Source of the DNA: Bombyx mori
Taxonomy: Eukaryota; Arthropoda; Insecta; Lepidoptera; Bombycidae
NCBI RefSeq assembly: GCF_030269925.1
Contig: NC_085107.1
Span: forward strand, 10,292,001-10,356,000
DNA length: 64,000 nucleotides
Reading direction: 5' to 3'
Part shown: piece by piece, positions 24,836 to 38,100 of the stretch
Layout of the letters: each line of letters starts with the position of its first letter
How positions within the stretch are numbered: the stretch's first letter is position 1
Notes under the pieces: generated by a model
Seen by the model: only the letters and a program-made list of their open reading frames with translations
Databases searched by the model: none
Told to the model about the DNA's origin: nothing
Made by a program: the position numbers and the translations under genes

Positions 24836-26118
24836 TTTCACATCAGAGATACGACCTTCCAAAATAAAGTGTTGTAGATATATATGCGGGAGAAGTGTCG
24901 CAGGTTTCAATTCATGGCTATCTAAATGGCCGCTATCGCCACTCGATATATTGTTTTATTTTAATCAGTCAGTGCACATGTCCGGAGCAAACCGTGTCCC
25001 CCGAGCAAGAGAGCTTCGGCAAACGCTCACTCACACTACTGGCAGATTTGATAACCTATAATGATGTCAGTCACGTAAAGTCACGTTGTGCAGCTTGCCA
25101 TTCTAATAAAATAAGTGACGTCGCTTAACCACGTAGGTAAATTAATTATTTCTGACACCGCCATTCTGCTTCTTAATGCGCTCTCGCGTTGCTTCTGGAC
25201 GTCAGGTCCAGCCTAGGTGGGATAGCGCTAAGCACGCACACTAGCTAGGTGCTCGCAAACAGCTTTAAATTTTACACAAAACATAGCGTGAAGGCTTTCG
25301 GAACGTTACAGCTCTAGCGTATAATAAAGTGTCAGGACTTTCAGTAACGGTAATTGAGGCACATCGCAAAGCGTAGTAACTTTCAGCTGACCTTGTCGCA
25401 TAAGGGCTGATACCCTCACCACCCCTTAAGTAGTGGGCAGTCGCGCAGCACGAAACAGCTTATCAGCTCCGAGATGCCTTCACTCCTCCTAAGTCCGGGA
25501 ACGAATGCGCCTCGACTCAACCCTTGTAATGACACTTCAACCCTGCCTGAAGCGTGCCGATGTTTGACGAACAGTCGCGGCCCATATCCATTAGGTGCCG
25601 CGCTTTCACTTCATTTGTCGTGTTCCGATGCGACATATATGTATAAATTATATGCTCTTATAGCATCTGACCTATTTTAGGTCTCGAACTTTAATACTCA
25701 ACAAAGAGCAAAGCTAAGCAGCTCTTAAAAAGTATTTGCGATATTTTACCGCTGAGTGCCCTCCTTGCAGAGAACTGAGACTTGTTAAAATTCACATATG
25801 TCACAGCTTTCTTCGGTGTTGCAGCTAAAAAAGGATGAAGAAATATAGTAATTTCTCTTCCATTCCAAGTTTCATAGACATATTTTGAAATACGTAGAGA
25901 CAGAGCACGGTGCAAATTGAGTTTGACATAAAACATACCAGATTATTTTAACAATAATAAAAATGCAATAGTTTCATTAATCCTATTTATTTTCTGATTG
26001 CGTTTGCTTCACTTTGTTGTTATAGCTGACTCAAACCTCTAATTACAATTATTTATTTCATAGGTTACGGAGTCAACAACAAAATTACTGAAACAGTGTA
26101 TAATACTCATTACTGTAT
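24836..26118. other. Spacer downstream of the transporter gene
   Basis: Moderate-GC DNA, possibly old repeat remnants (a tract near 25380-25600 is unusually GC-rich). No gene identified. Confidence 0.4.
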
Positions 26119-26119
26119 T

Positions 26120-26125
26120 TTTATT
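26120..26125 (-). terminator. Poly(A) signal of the transporter gene
   Basis: AATAAA on the minus strand, about 35 bases after the stop codon at 26159. Confidence 0.55.
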
Positions 26126-26158
26126 TACCAATTAAATTACAATATACTAGAACACAAT

Positions 26159-29100
26159 TTAGATATTCAGAGTGTCGTTTTCGAATGTTGGATTTGTTGC
26201 CCCTTTCATTTCTTGCATTTTTGACACCTCGTTTTGTGGTCTTCTCTAAAAAGGGAAAAATGGGTAGTTTATATAAGGCAAAAGTTATTAATATCTTAAA
26301 TTAACTAATTATAATCATCGTTGAAAAACATCTTCAAATTTTGTTTCGACTTAGGGCGTGGGCGTCGGTAGGTACACAGCGAATTACAGTTATGGTTAAA
26401 TAAATCTCTCCAATGAGGACTCTGCTTTTTATTTAATTTTTTAAATTTTACTGAACCAAATATAAGTGTTTAAAATTATATATTACAAACGTTAAATGTA
26501 TTATTGGCCCTCTGCCCTCTGTTACAAAATTGTTAATTACATCATTTAGAAAAAAGGTATTTTTCATTTAGAAGTTTTGTGTAAAAATTGTCAAATAATG
26601 TATTTTATTATAATATTTCGTGCTAGTTGGCTTTAATTTGGCATTTGCCATTTTAATAAGTTGAACTGGACATACATATGTAAAACCTTACTATTACTGA
26701 AATTAAATAAATAAGTCTTAAATTGCTTAGATCTGACGTAAGTGTAATTGTTAAAATAAAGACTTTTTTTCCTGAATTTTAGTAACCCTGAACATTTTGC
26801 CATGGCATCGACATATAGATTTCGACTCATAGTCGAAGCCAATTTCTATGTAAAAAAGATGTGATCTAGATCATGATGTACTTGGTCTTGTCGTGTATGT
26901 ATGTTTCCTGCAAGCATTCCAAAAAAAGGTACCCGAAAACAAAAAAGTTTTATTAACGTAAATTACGCTGCTAAAAGCTTTGGTATCAATCATTTAATAA
27001 AATGAATATGAAATATGTTGAGCATAAAATATGATTTTTTACAAACCTTCGACCGGTATACTTGATTTGTCAACTTTCTAATTCCGGTGAAATGGTTTTC
27101 AATTTCATTTAACTTCTTTCCCTCTGTTTCTGGTAAAATAAAATATAGCACCGTGCATCCCATTAAGCTGTAACGTATATAGATTATTATTATTGGACAA
27201 AGAAATTACGTGACAATGTTCAGGTTTTATATTGAAGCTACTAAATACCTAATTAACTAATCTATACTGGTTTTGTAATTTGTTTTTTACCTAGAATAGT
27301 ACCGCTCCTTTTCGTGCCGTAGATGTCGTTAAGGAAATTACCCGTAGAAATGCTAGCAGTGTTCTTTGAGTATTACATCAGCATACCGCGATCTCCGACC
27401 AAAATTTACTGGTGATGGAGGGTATTATAAACCGGCACAGGTAGGTACCATCATCTAGCCCATTTATGCCGCGGAACAGAGATGCGGTTCAGTTGGAAGG
27501 CTGGGACAGGTCCTCATACACTACAATTGAGACTTCGATCTCATCTCCCAGAGTGAGTGATGGCACCCACGTTGTGACGTCTATGGACTCTTCTAATCAC
27601 TTAACTCATGTAGGTCGTAAGCTCAACTCATTCGGTCGTATTAAAAAAATTGATTATAGATGATGGTTGTGGCTACTTCTTCTAGCCCTGTTTGGATTTG
27701 GACAAGATCCGACGCTTGGGTTATCACCTATAAGTCGACGTCGGCGTAAGATTCGATTTCTACATCAAAGCTAAGTACCACATGTGATAAAAACGGCGAC
27801 GAACGGCGTTTGCCTATTTACATGCCTACTAATCTTTTTCTTTCTTTAAACAGGCTATTTGTGAATTTATCATTTTATTATCGATTATCGAGTAAGCCTA
27901 AGTTTAAAAAAACACTATTACTATAAAAGAAGTATAAAGGCGACCAGATTAAAAAAACTTTCCTGTTTTAAACTCAAAAGTCAACGACCGTTTTTCGTTT
28001 TACGTTTCGGATAGACGACAAGAGACAGTAATTTCCATTACCTCGAAGATTGAATTCATACTAATCACTGCGATTACCAGAAGTATTGTTGCTTTATTTA
28101 ACAGTACTTAGTTTAGAGGGCATTGTAATTTTTTTTCAACAATCAACATTCATATTTGGTAACATTTTAAAAATGTGAGATATATTGAATACGTTCACTA
28201 TTGGTCCTTATTCTGGACTGGCCATAGCCAGCTATTAATTGGAACACTTAACAGTAAAAAGAACTCGTACAGCTTTCTGTCAGTGATCTTCTTTTGCGTA
28301 TCCCATGAGGAGTAGATTATTTCGGACTGTCTTATTCATTTTTTTTTCATTGTTTAATGACCAGCTATTCTCGCAGCTAGACCTAAGTCATCTCTGAAAA
28401 TACGCGATATGGCTCTGGATCTTATATTAATTACCCTGAATAAATTATTTGGCTTTCCGACTATGGCCATAATCAATAATCTTTGTTAAACGATTATACA
28501 AGTAATACATTATTAAATTGAGTACTAAATACTTACGATACAATACCGTAAAATCCATACGTTCCCCAAATGGATAGGGTATCCACCATCGAAATGTACA
28601 TTTTATTAGTTAGAAAACCAAATATATATCCTACAGCACTCGCTAATCCGGCACCACCGGATCTCGTTTTGGCATTAAATACCTGAAAATAATAACAGAT
28701 ATATGTACCTGATAATAGTCAGCCTAATAATAAATCAGAACCCAACCTACTACTATGACTTTCGGGTCACCCTCGTATTTCTTTGTTAGTGCCCTAATTT
28801 ACTCAATTTCTCCTCTTTGCGTCATATTCATCAATACTGAGGGTCGTGACCACCCTTCTGTATCACCTTCTCACTACTACTGAATGACCAACTCTCTAAT
28901 CCATAACTCGTCGCATACTATTGCTTACATAATATTTTAACACACTTTAAATAATAGGTGAATGAGATAGTACATGTGCAAGTCGTGGGATGGCCTTTCA
29001 ACTAAAAAATAGAGAACCCATCCTATCTGTCAAAGAGGGTAGCATCTAACATGGTGTCTAAGCACTCTGGTGACTGCTTAACATCAGATGAGCCCTGAAC

Positions 29101-32100
29101 TTGTTTGTCTATAATTGTCAGTGGCACATCCATACTAATACAAATTATAAAGGTGTTTATTTGTCCTTCTTTCACTTCGAAGCAACGGATTGAAATGATT
29201 TTTAAAGTGATAGTTTATGACCAGGGCAATGACTCCTCTATATCACGAAAAAACATCTTATTCCCACAGGAAAGTAAACGGATACATTTCCTTCATTGCG
29301 GTAAACAGCTATAGTTCTACACAATGCGCTCCGATAAGCAATTAATAGCAACGTGCGATCTACCCTAGAACATTTTCAATGTATTTTAATGATTCTTTAC
29401 CTCTCCAATTAAGATCCAAGGGAGCAACCGAATGCCTGTGTGCGTGGCCAATGCCAGTACCATGAGAAATGTTGTTGGCATCCATGAATAAGGATTTTTC
29501 TGGAAAATGGCCGTTTTCTCAACATCTTACAAAACTTAATATGTAGACAGTTGTTGTGCTTTCATACTCTTGCTCATGCTCTTTTTGAAAAACCAATAGT
29601 AAAAATTAACAGTACATAAACCTTAAGAACGGCAATTAAGCATTATTATCCGTCGGCCTTATGGCTTAAGCCACCTCTTTTAAGTAAACCTGTAGGAGGA
29701 CTGTAACACACGAAAATGCACGTAGCTATTGGCACTAGACACGTCCTTACGGATTCATCAGATCCAATAACCCTTGCATTAGACGCTTTCAACCCTTCAA
29801 CTCTAACATTAGGGACAGGCTTAGGGACCCCAGTAACCGTACTCGTCGAACTCGACAAAGAGTTCGACGTGCAACCTAACTCATACGTCAGCTCTCTGAG
29901 TTTTTCGCCGAATCTTCTCAGCGGATTGCGATTCTGATCCAGTACTAAATTCATACACGAAGCGGCTGCCCTTGAGTTGATAGGCCTGGTCAGGAGGCGC
30001 TCGGGTAGCTCTTAGCAAATCCCATCCCTCCTGGCTGAGCCCGTGCTCGCCCACCTGTCCTGGTGAAACTGGAAAGGCCCTCGGGCCAACAGTAATACGT
30101 CCTTCACAAAAAAGAAAAAAGTAGCTATTGATTTATAGTTAAATGTGTAGGTAGAGTTATAAAAAAAACATCCAAAAATGCTTACCACGAAGACTTCAGT
30201 TTCACTGGTAAGAGTGGCATTGACATCAGTAACAACTCTTTCTGCGTTCAAAGATACTCCGCTCATAATGTGCTATAACATAAAAAGTATTACTAAGTCA
30301 AAAGAATTCTTGTGAATTCATAATATTATTTGTCGTTTAGGAATGTAGTGACTTAGTATTGTGTTATATACGTAATATTGGGAAGACCTAAAACATGCGT
30401 ACATGGCTATACATAATCAATTCAATTTTATATAATTTGTTTAAAAGTGCTACCAAAATTCTTACAGTGCGAGCGTATAAGTCGTAGATGGCCACTAAGA
30501 TACAGCATATACCAGCGACGCCCGTGGAGAAGAATGCGAGAGGTCTCTTTCCGGTGTAGTGCACTAATAGCACACAGGCACCGGAGCCAAGTATTTGCAG
30601 AATTCCGAGGATGAGTGTGGCGTAGTATTTATCAATAGGCGCTTCGAGCATCTGAAATATGGATACTGCATATGTCTGCAACATCCAATTATAAACATGT
30701 TTCACTTAATTTCTCTTCTGAGCATGAGTATTTTGTTGTACAGAATCGGGTTCATTAGTCTTGTTCACGATTTTGTGAAACTATTTCGTTATATATTATA
30801 TATTTTATGTATTTTTTGACTTGTGAAGGAAAATGAAAATGACTAGTCACAATGGAAATAATGTATAGGGTCTTACTTAGAAAATAAGTAAATACGTATC
30901 TTGAAATCACCTGTAAAGTTGTCATGCCGCTGAAATGGCCAACAAAGAAGGAAAAACTGACGAGAAAAAATGGCAGTAAGAAACTTCTTCTACAATACTG
31001 ATATACCTTTTCTGACAACGTTTCTTCCGTATTATCAACATCTGCAATTATTAAATAAAGACAGATTAAGTTTTCGGAAAAATATTTAGCCTTTAGCTTT
31101 GTGGAGGAAATATTATATCTTTTGAATTATTGTTATAGCCCAAACAACGTATTTCCGTCCAGTCTTTGGTTTTATCACTAATCAAAGAAATCAGCGTGAC
31201 GTTTTTACTGGCTCTATTTGAATTAATGCGCTGATGGCTTGTCTGAAGTTGGTAGACGATAAATATATTACAACGTGAATGCGTGCTTAATAAAAAAATC
31301 AACCAAAAATAATACAGGTACATACGACTAGCACTTATCATTTTTTAAACCGATCTCAAATATTTTAATTTTGTAATTTTAACTTTAAACTTGCGTGATA
31401 AAATAAAGTGATTTAACTTCATTTGACAAATTGTTTCTAAGCGACTTTCTAATGTTATCTATTTGCTTAATTAGCCGTGAATCATAAATATACCCTAATT
31501 ACAAACAATTACAAACAAATTATCAAAAAAACAAGCATTAGTGGATACATTAATGGATGCATTAAGCATTGCTCAAACATAATTTATTAACTAAAACAAT
31601 AACTTGGTTACATGATCGATAGCCATAAACATTGTCTGATTTGTGTGTAAATAAATTATGAACTTAATCAGACATCTTTAATTCGGTGAAAATAACGTTA
31701 AATATACCGTTACACACAATATGCATTCCAAGCTAATAAAACAAATTTAACAGACTCATTATTTATTATGCCGAGTGTCCAAATGGATTATTACAAGAAT
31801 TTACTTTTACATGTGTTTGATTTTTACGAACAAAATGAACTAGTCCAATCACCTTCACCGAAATTATGAATATTAAGGCTGATTTACGAAATGAATGCTC
31901 CTTAAAAACGTATGTGTGTATGACGTATTCGATTACAGAAACTAGTGTCTGCAGTTTTTTTTATAAATATAGGAATATATGTAAGAAGCCGTCGTCGCCT
32001 ATTGGATAGGACGCAGGTGTTCTCGTATCGAGCGACATAGCCACGTATTCGACGCGTGATCACGAACGACTTCCACAATAACAGTATTGTGTAATAAAAC

Positions 32101-35100
32101 ACAACGCACAAAGGCTTAAAAGTAATGAATATAATTGAATAACCAATTTCGAAAAGGGCACATCTCTGAAAATGTAAAATGTTCAGGAAATGAAAAAATT
32201 CTATTTTCTAAAACAGTGTAAAATTTAAAATATTAACATTTGAGATACATTTTAGTGTTAATTAGCAATTGAAAATTACTGGAATTATTATAAAATGGGT
32301 GTAGGTAAGCCTCAAAACTACATGTATATGAAAAAACGTATTTGACAAAATATGCGACATGTGCCCTTTTCGAAATTGCATATTCAATTAAGACTTGAAC
32401 GTGGACAACCTTCAATTATTGATGAATATGGGATCCATCACGGCACCAGAGACCTGAGACCACTCATCTATCTAAGTATCGATACTATTCGATTACTAAG
32501 TATCGATACTAATCGATACAAATTATTTAACCTAATAACAGTAAAGATCAAGAAAACATTAGAAGGTACTACATTAGAATTAGAAGGAAATACACTGCCT
32601 GTCTTCGAAAAACCCTCCTTATGTCAATGAGCTTTTAGCCGTTCGATTAAAAGATAATCTGTTAAATATTTTATAATCGAACTATAAATACAATTGTTAA
32701 TCTTGGTAATATTTAGTGGGATCAGCTTAATTCATCAATGTATACGAGTTAAGTAAAAATTTGAACACATAAAATTAGAAAGGTTACAAAGTACATTTAT
32801 AAGAATTGAAAACTTTAATGAACCTTTTCCTCTTTTGAATAGAGCTTTGATATCCTGCAACTCTTGTTCCACGACATGTGGACCTGTCCATCCACGAAGC
32901 CATTGCAAGCTCTAAAAAGAAAAATAAACTTAGACTTAAATCAATTTTCATCAATTCTATTTCATCAATCAATCAAGATCCTCATACTTCATTTACATAT
33001 ATGAAACTACAAATGAACTATGCTGTAAAAACAAGAAATATTTTATAAATGTACTGAACTCCCTAGTTTATAGTCTGGATTGTGGAATAAAATGAAATAA
33101 TAATATGACCGATAGGAACGTATTATGAATACGTACATAATATATACGTATCCACAAACGGAAAATAGTATCTTGTTAAAATTCTCATTCTGAAACTATG
33201 CACGGGCGGCCCAATGAGGCTCAATTTAGGTTAGTTGCCTTAGTCATGAAAATTTTATGCCTATTTTGAATTTCAATTTAAAAAAAATATCCATCTGTAT
33301 CGGCTTAAAGTTCGAACCGGGAATTATTCAAATTATTATTTAAAATTCACCTTTCTAGCATCTTCGTAACGTTTCTTAGCAACCAGCCAATGTGGAGATT
33401 CAGGAACAAAACATAATGCTATAACGGCCAAGATCTGAAACCAACAAACATTATGAACAAATACGAATGACTCTTAAGAAAACGACGTGCAAGTAGTTTT
33501 AAAAATGAAACACAGCTATCATGCGCAATGAGTGATGTATCTGAGATTAAGACAAGATATAAAAAAGGGTTAGCAAGAATATTTCGAAATAAATTTATTC
33601 TAATTAAATCGATTACTTTCTTCTTTATTTCAGTAAGGCAATGGCCTTCTCTTTTTTTTAAGATTTATAGCCTAATCGACTTTTCGCAATGCCATTATTG
33701 CCAGCGTCGAATTTACAGTTTTTACAGTTAGGTAAGTGGTACACATAGAGTTACTATTCTAACTGGAGTGCTTACTTCGTTTGACATAAAAACTAAAAAT
33801 ATACTTTATCTCTATGGCTTAAAGTTTATTTTTAAATAGCAAAAGATGTAAGGAAAAACGGTCTGAAAAGAGAATGATTATTAAGTGGTGGTGTCCCTCT
33901 CGCACATTTTACAAGCAAAAAGCAGTGTTGCTAGCTTAGAGGATTTTCCATAAAATCTCGGAATTTGGACCCCCGTCTTAGTTATCAAAAATGGCTTTTA
34001 GTGGTTAGTGGATTTTTTAGTAGCTTGGGCGTTGTTGAAAATTATCGAAAAGGTTAAAATCAATCCACTTTACAGGATTTTAAACATTTTATGACAATAA
34101 TATATCTAAATACATATTATTTAAACGATGTGACTTAAACTTAACTAGAAAATGTTGCGAGAATTTAGAATTTCCATCAACGTCAAAAATTAAATTGGTT
34201 CAAAATAAACGTACAAAGTTATGGTGAAATTTATTAAAATAAATTATATAAGAAATATTGATTAGATTAATAGAACATCATATATTAATAAAGCTTATTA
34301 ACAAAAAAATATTGTTCTATATTAATAAGAACTCTGTTTAATGGAAAATTTAATGGTAGGTACGTAGATTTCTGATGGTTTTCATATTGAATTTGGTGGG
34401 AAGCCAGATTAATTGTTGGCATCACCGAAAAAGAGCAATGAATGGATTAAAAGAAAAATGGCGTCTATTTACGTTTGTAGTACGAAGTTAAAATGGCACT
34501 GATACAGCTTGTGGCTTGTTTTTTTTCGAAAATCGTGAAAGTTTCCGTGTAATCATGGTGAACACTTTTAATGTAAGTGGTTTTAAGCGAGAATCCTCTC
34601 CAGTTTGTGGAATATTCTTCCATATTACAAATTCATTGATAAATTTTTACTAGTGTGAGCATATATTTTTAAAATGTGAGATATTTTTTCTCATTATAAT
34701 ATTTAATACCATTTGTCTTGTAAATTGTACTTAATCTATGTCATATACTAAATTTGAAAAAACAATCGTGAAAACTATAATTTTGCAATGTATTTTTCAT
34801 ATTATAAGAGCCATCACGTGGTATTTTTTGAACTTTTTTATTGTATTGAATAGCGTCGCACGCAAGCATGTATATCATTTGCCTGACGTTAAGCGAACGA
34901 GAAGGATCTTCTAGTAAATATGACGTTAGAATTTCTGGAAACTGTTCTATATAAAGGTCAAACAAGAAGAATCAAGTACTCAAACGCAAGAAATAAAAAA
35001 TACCCCAAGAAAAGCAAAATTACGACAAGATGTTAAGGTATTGAAACAAAAACTTAAAAGTCGCGAAATAGTAATTGTAAATATAAAGTCGATTTTAGAT

Positions 35101-38100
35101 TTATTAAAGAAAAATGGCGATTTTTAATTGAATTGAAATTTAAATTGCGAAATTTTAATGATACTCATGGTCCACTTAGATATTGATTAAAATAAATTAT
35201 GTATTACGTTGAAAAAAAAGAATTTACTTAATATAGAGGAAATGTTATATTATAAGACTACAGAAAATTAACTGAACTTAATAATAATAATATAACCAAT
35301 ATTTTGTAAATAGAGATCAAGTACTATGTGTATCGTGTTATGTGTATTGACTTGTCATTTAAGAGTTATTTAATTGTCTACATATAACAAATAAATGAAT
35401 TTGAGTTCATTTCATTTTATTACCCATTGTGTTTTATTTCCTAAAATGTAACTAGTAGACTTAATATACACGTGTCATGAAAATAGCACAGAAGTAAAAA
35501 TACAAGCAATTTTAAATCAATTGAAGATGTGAATGTAAGAAAAGAGCACCCGATACGCACAGACCATGTGTGTTGCAGTGTGTCAAATATTAATTTGCAC
35601 GGCCCACTTAGCCAGTACATTAAAGTAGGAATTGCGTAATTAAGTTCAACATAATATATTATTTAAGTCGCGGTTGAGTATTCGGACGTTAAACATGAGT
35701 TTGAGGAAGTTTAAGTAATAGAACTGAGGTAATGATGTTTGTAATAAAACTCAGTGCTCTTTTCAGTGCGATTTTCGACAACGCAGCAATTTCAAAAAAA
35801 AACCGTCGGAAAAAAGTCACCATGACGACGAAGCAATGTTTAGAATTGAATTTACATAAATAAAACGTTGCAAGCACGTGTTTTGTATTTACATAGGGTT
35901 ACACAGAATTACTTAAGGTAAATTCAAAACTGACGCATGTGTATAATTTTATCCTATAAAAAAAAATTATATGGTCACCATATTAGACAAGGACACCGCG
36001 ACCAAAAAGTATTCTCTTTCGAGACCGATTTCTCGGCATTAGACAGCACTCCAGTTGTAGGTACTTATTAACTCCATGGTGGTACATTATCATTCACATT
36101 AAAAGTCTATTAGTGACGACTATGTTCACCATAGATAATATATCCAGCACACGTTCTCCACTGAAAAGTAATTATTAATATAAAGTAATGATGAATATAA
36201 GAACAGCTTTCAATTTAATTTGAAAAGAAAACACAAACTTACTGTGAATATAATGTTAACGAGTGCCACTGTCCTCCAGTACATAAAGAGACCAAACAGA
36301 AACTGTGTGAAAACTCCAATTAGTATGCACATAGAACTAGTAGCTGTCAAGGCACCTCGAAGATGTGGTTGTGTTATTTCTGCCACATACGTTAGTACCT
36401 AGAATAAGTACAACCAGACCAAATTAATTTTGAATAAGTATCAGTGCCTTTGGCCCAGTGAGCAAGAAAGCTTGTTTACTAACATCAAGCGCAGCGGTGA
36501 CGAGGCCATGGTTCAACTAATTAATTACCTGTTGTAATGCGCATTGCTAACCACTGTGGAATGCAGAACAGCTGTTATTCCAAAACAATCGAAACATCTC
36601 TTGACTTTTTGTTTTTAAAAAGCATTGAAAAAAATCCTCAAGCTAAGTAGATTTCATCAGCCTGGGACCTGGAGGCGCTTGCTGCCGACTACGGGTGCCG
36701 TAGCAACCTTCGCTCTAGGGGGGAAGGGCGCCCCGGGGAAGGAGTAATTCAGTCGGTGCTGGAGACGTGGTCTCGTCGTTTGGTAGACCCGTCGGAAGGG
36801 AACCAACGGCGCAGTGCCACCATTGCGCAGACCGCGACGAGGATGACACAGCGAAACACACATTGGCGCATTGCTCGGGATTCGACGAACAACGTGCCGC
36901 CCTCGTCGCGGTCATAGCGCGGATCTGCCGCCGCCGCGCGTCGTTCCTACGATGCTCGGTAGGATGCTCGACTTCTGCGAGTCCATCATAGATGGAAGCG
37001 ACGGAACGAGAGAGGGAGAGCTCTTTCCTTTCCGCACCCGGATCCACCATGGGTGTTTTTAAAACCCCCAAGCTTAGCCTTTTTTATTTAATTTTGAGAG
37101 CTTTTTGCATGTTGTTGAAAAATAGGCACTGTGCGGAACATAGATCAAAATAAAATATAACATCTCCAATTTGAATGGCGTACATTTTTTTTCAATAATT
37201 AGTTTTAATTTAATAAATAAATGGCAATATCGCCTATTGCGAGTGCATCATCTTGTAGAAAACGACTGAACATGGCAAAGAACACTCTTCTCTCTGCTCA
37301 TCAAAGCATGGCGATCGAGCAAGAATAGTGATCTCGCTCTACGGTTGGCCTCAGTGTGTCTCATATCCATTGTTTGCCAATACTAATCAAACAATACCGA
37401 TAAAGTCTTATTCATAAACTGAAATTAATTTTATTAACTTTATGCGTAATACACATTATAATATTCTATTATATACTTATTTCAAGTAAACTATATGCAA
37501 AGGAAAAATACTTGAAAAGTGTAATATAAGATGATAGGACATTAGCCAATATAGGTGTAGATAAGACGCATTTACCTCCAAGTTGTAACACTTTGATAAG
37601 AAGAGATATTTAATTAACAAACTAAAGGATTGCGAAAGCTATCGCCATTTAAATTGATTTATCCTTTCTGATATATTTACAGGGTGACTAAAGAAATATT
37701 GACGATAATTTAATTTATATCTTATTTGTTTACAATCCATTTCTTAGGTCAGAGAATATCCTTGAACTTGCGTAAGGTTGATAAAGTCTTAACAACTAAA
37801 TCAAACATTCAAAGACAATACAACTTATTTATGAAATGTACTTATTACTTATTCTAATTAGGGCAAACGAATTTATAGGATGAATGCGACCGCCGCCTTT
37901 AAAGTTCCAATAAACGAATTATTTTGGTCAGTTTTGGTACTGTTGGATGTTTGGTACTACGAACATTAACAGCAGTAGCCAAAACATAAGTCGCCATACT
38001 GGTCGAACTAGTCGAGTTCGCCGTGACACTTAGCCTGTAGCACCATTCCAATGAGTTTCTCACCAGAAACAACCGCCTCTTCTATATCTAGCTACAAGTC

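Noticed and set aside
31093..31341. 82-aa ORF with a signal-peptide-like start (MYLYYFWLIFLLSTHSRC) inside a transporter intron
   Set aside because: No splice signals, homology or repeats support it; AT-rich DNA easily yields such hydrophobic ORFs.
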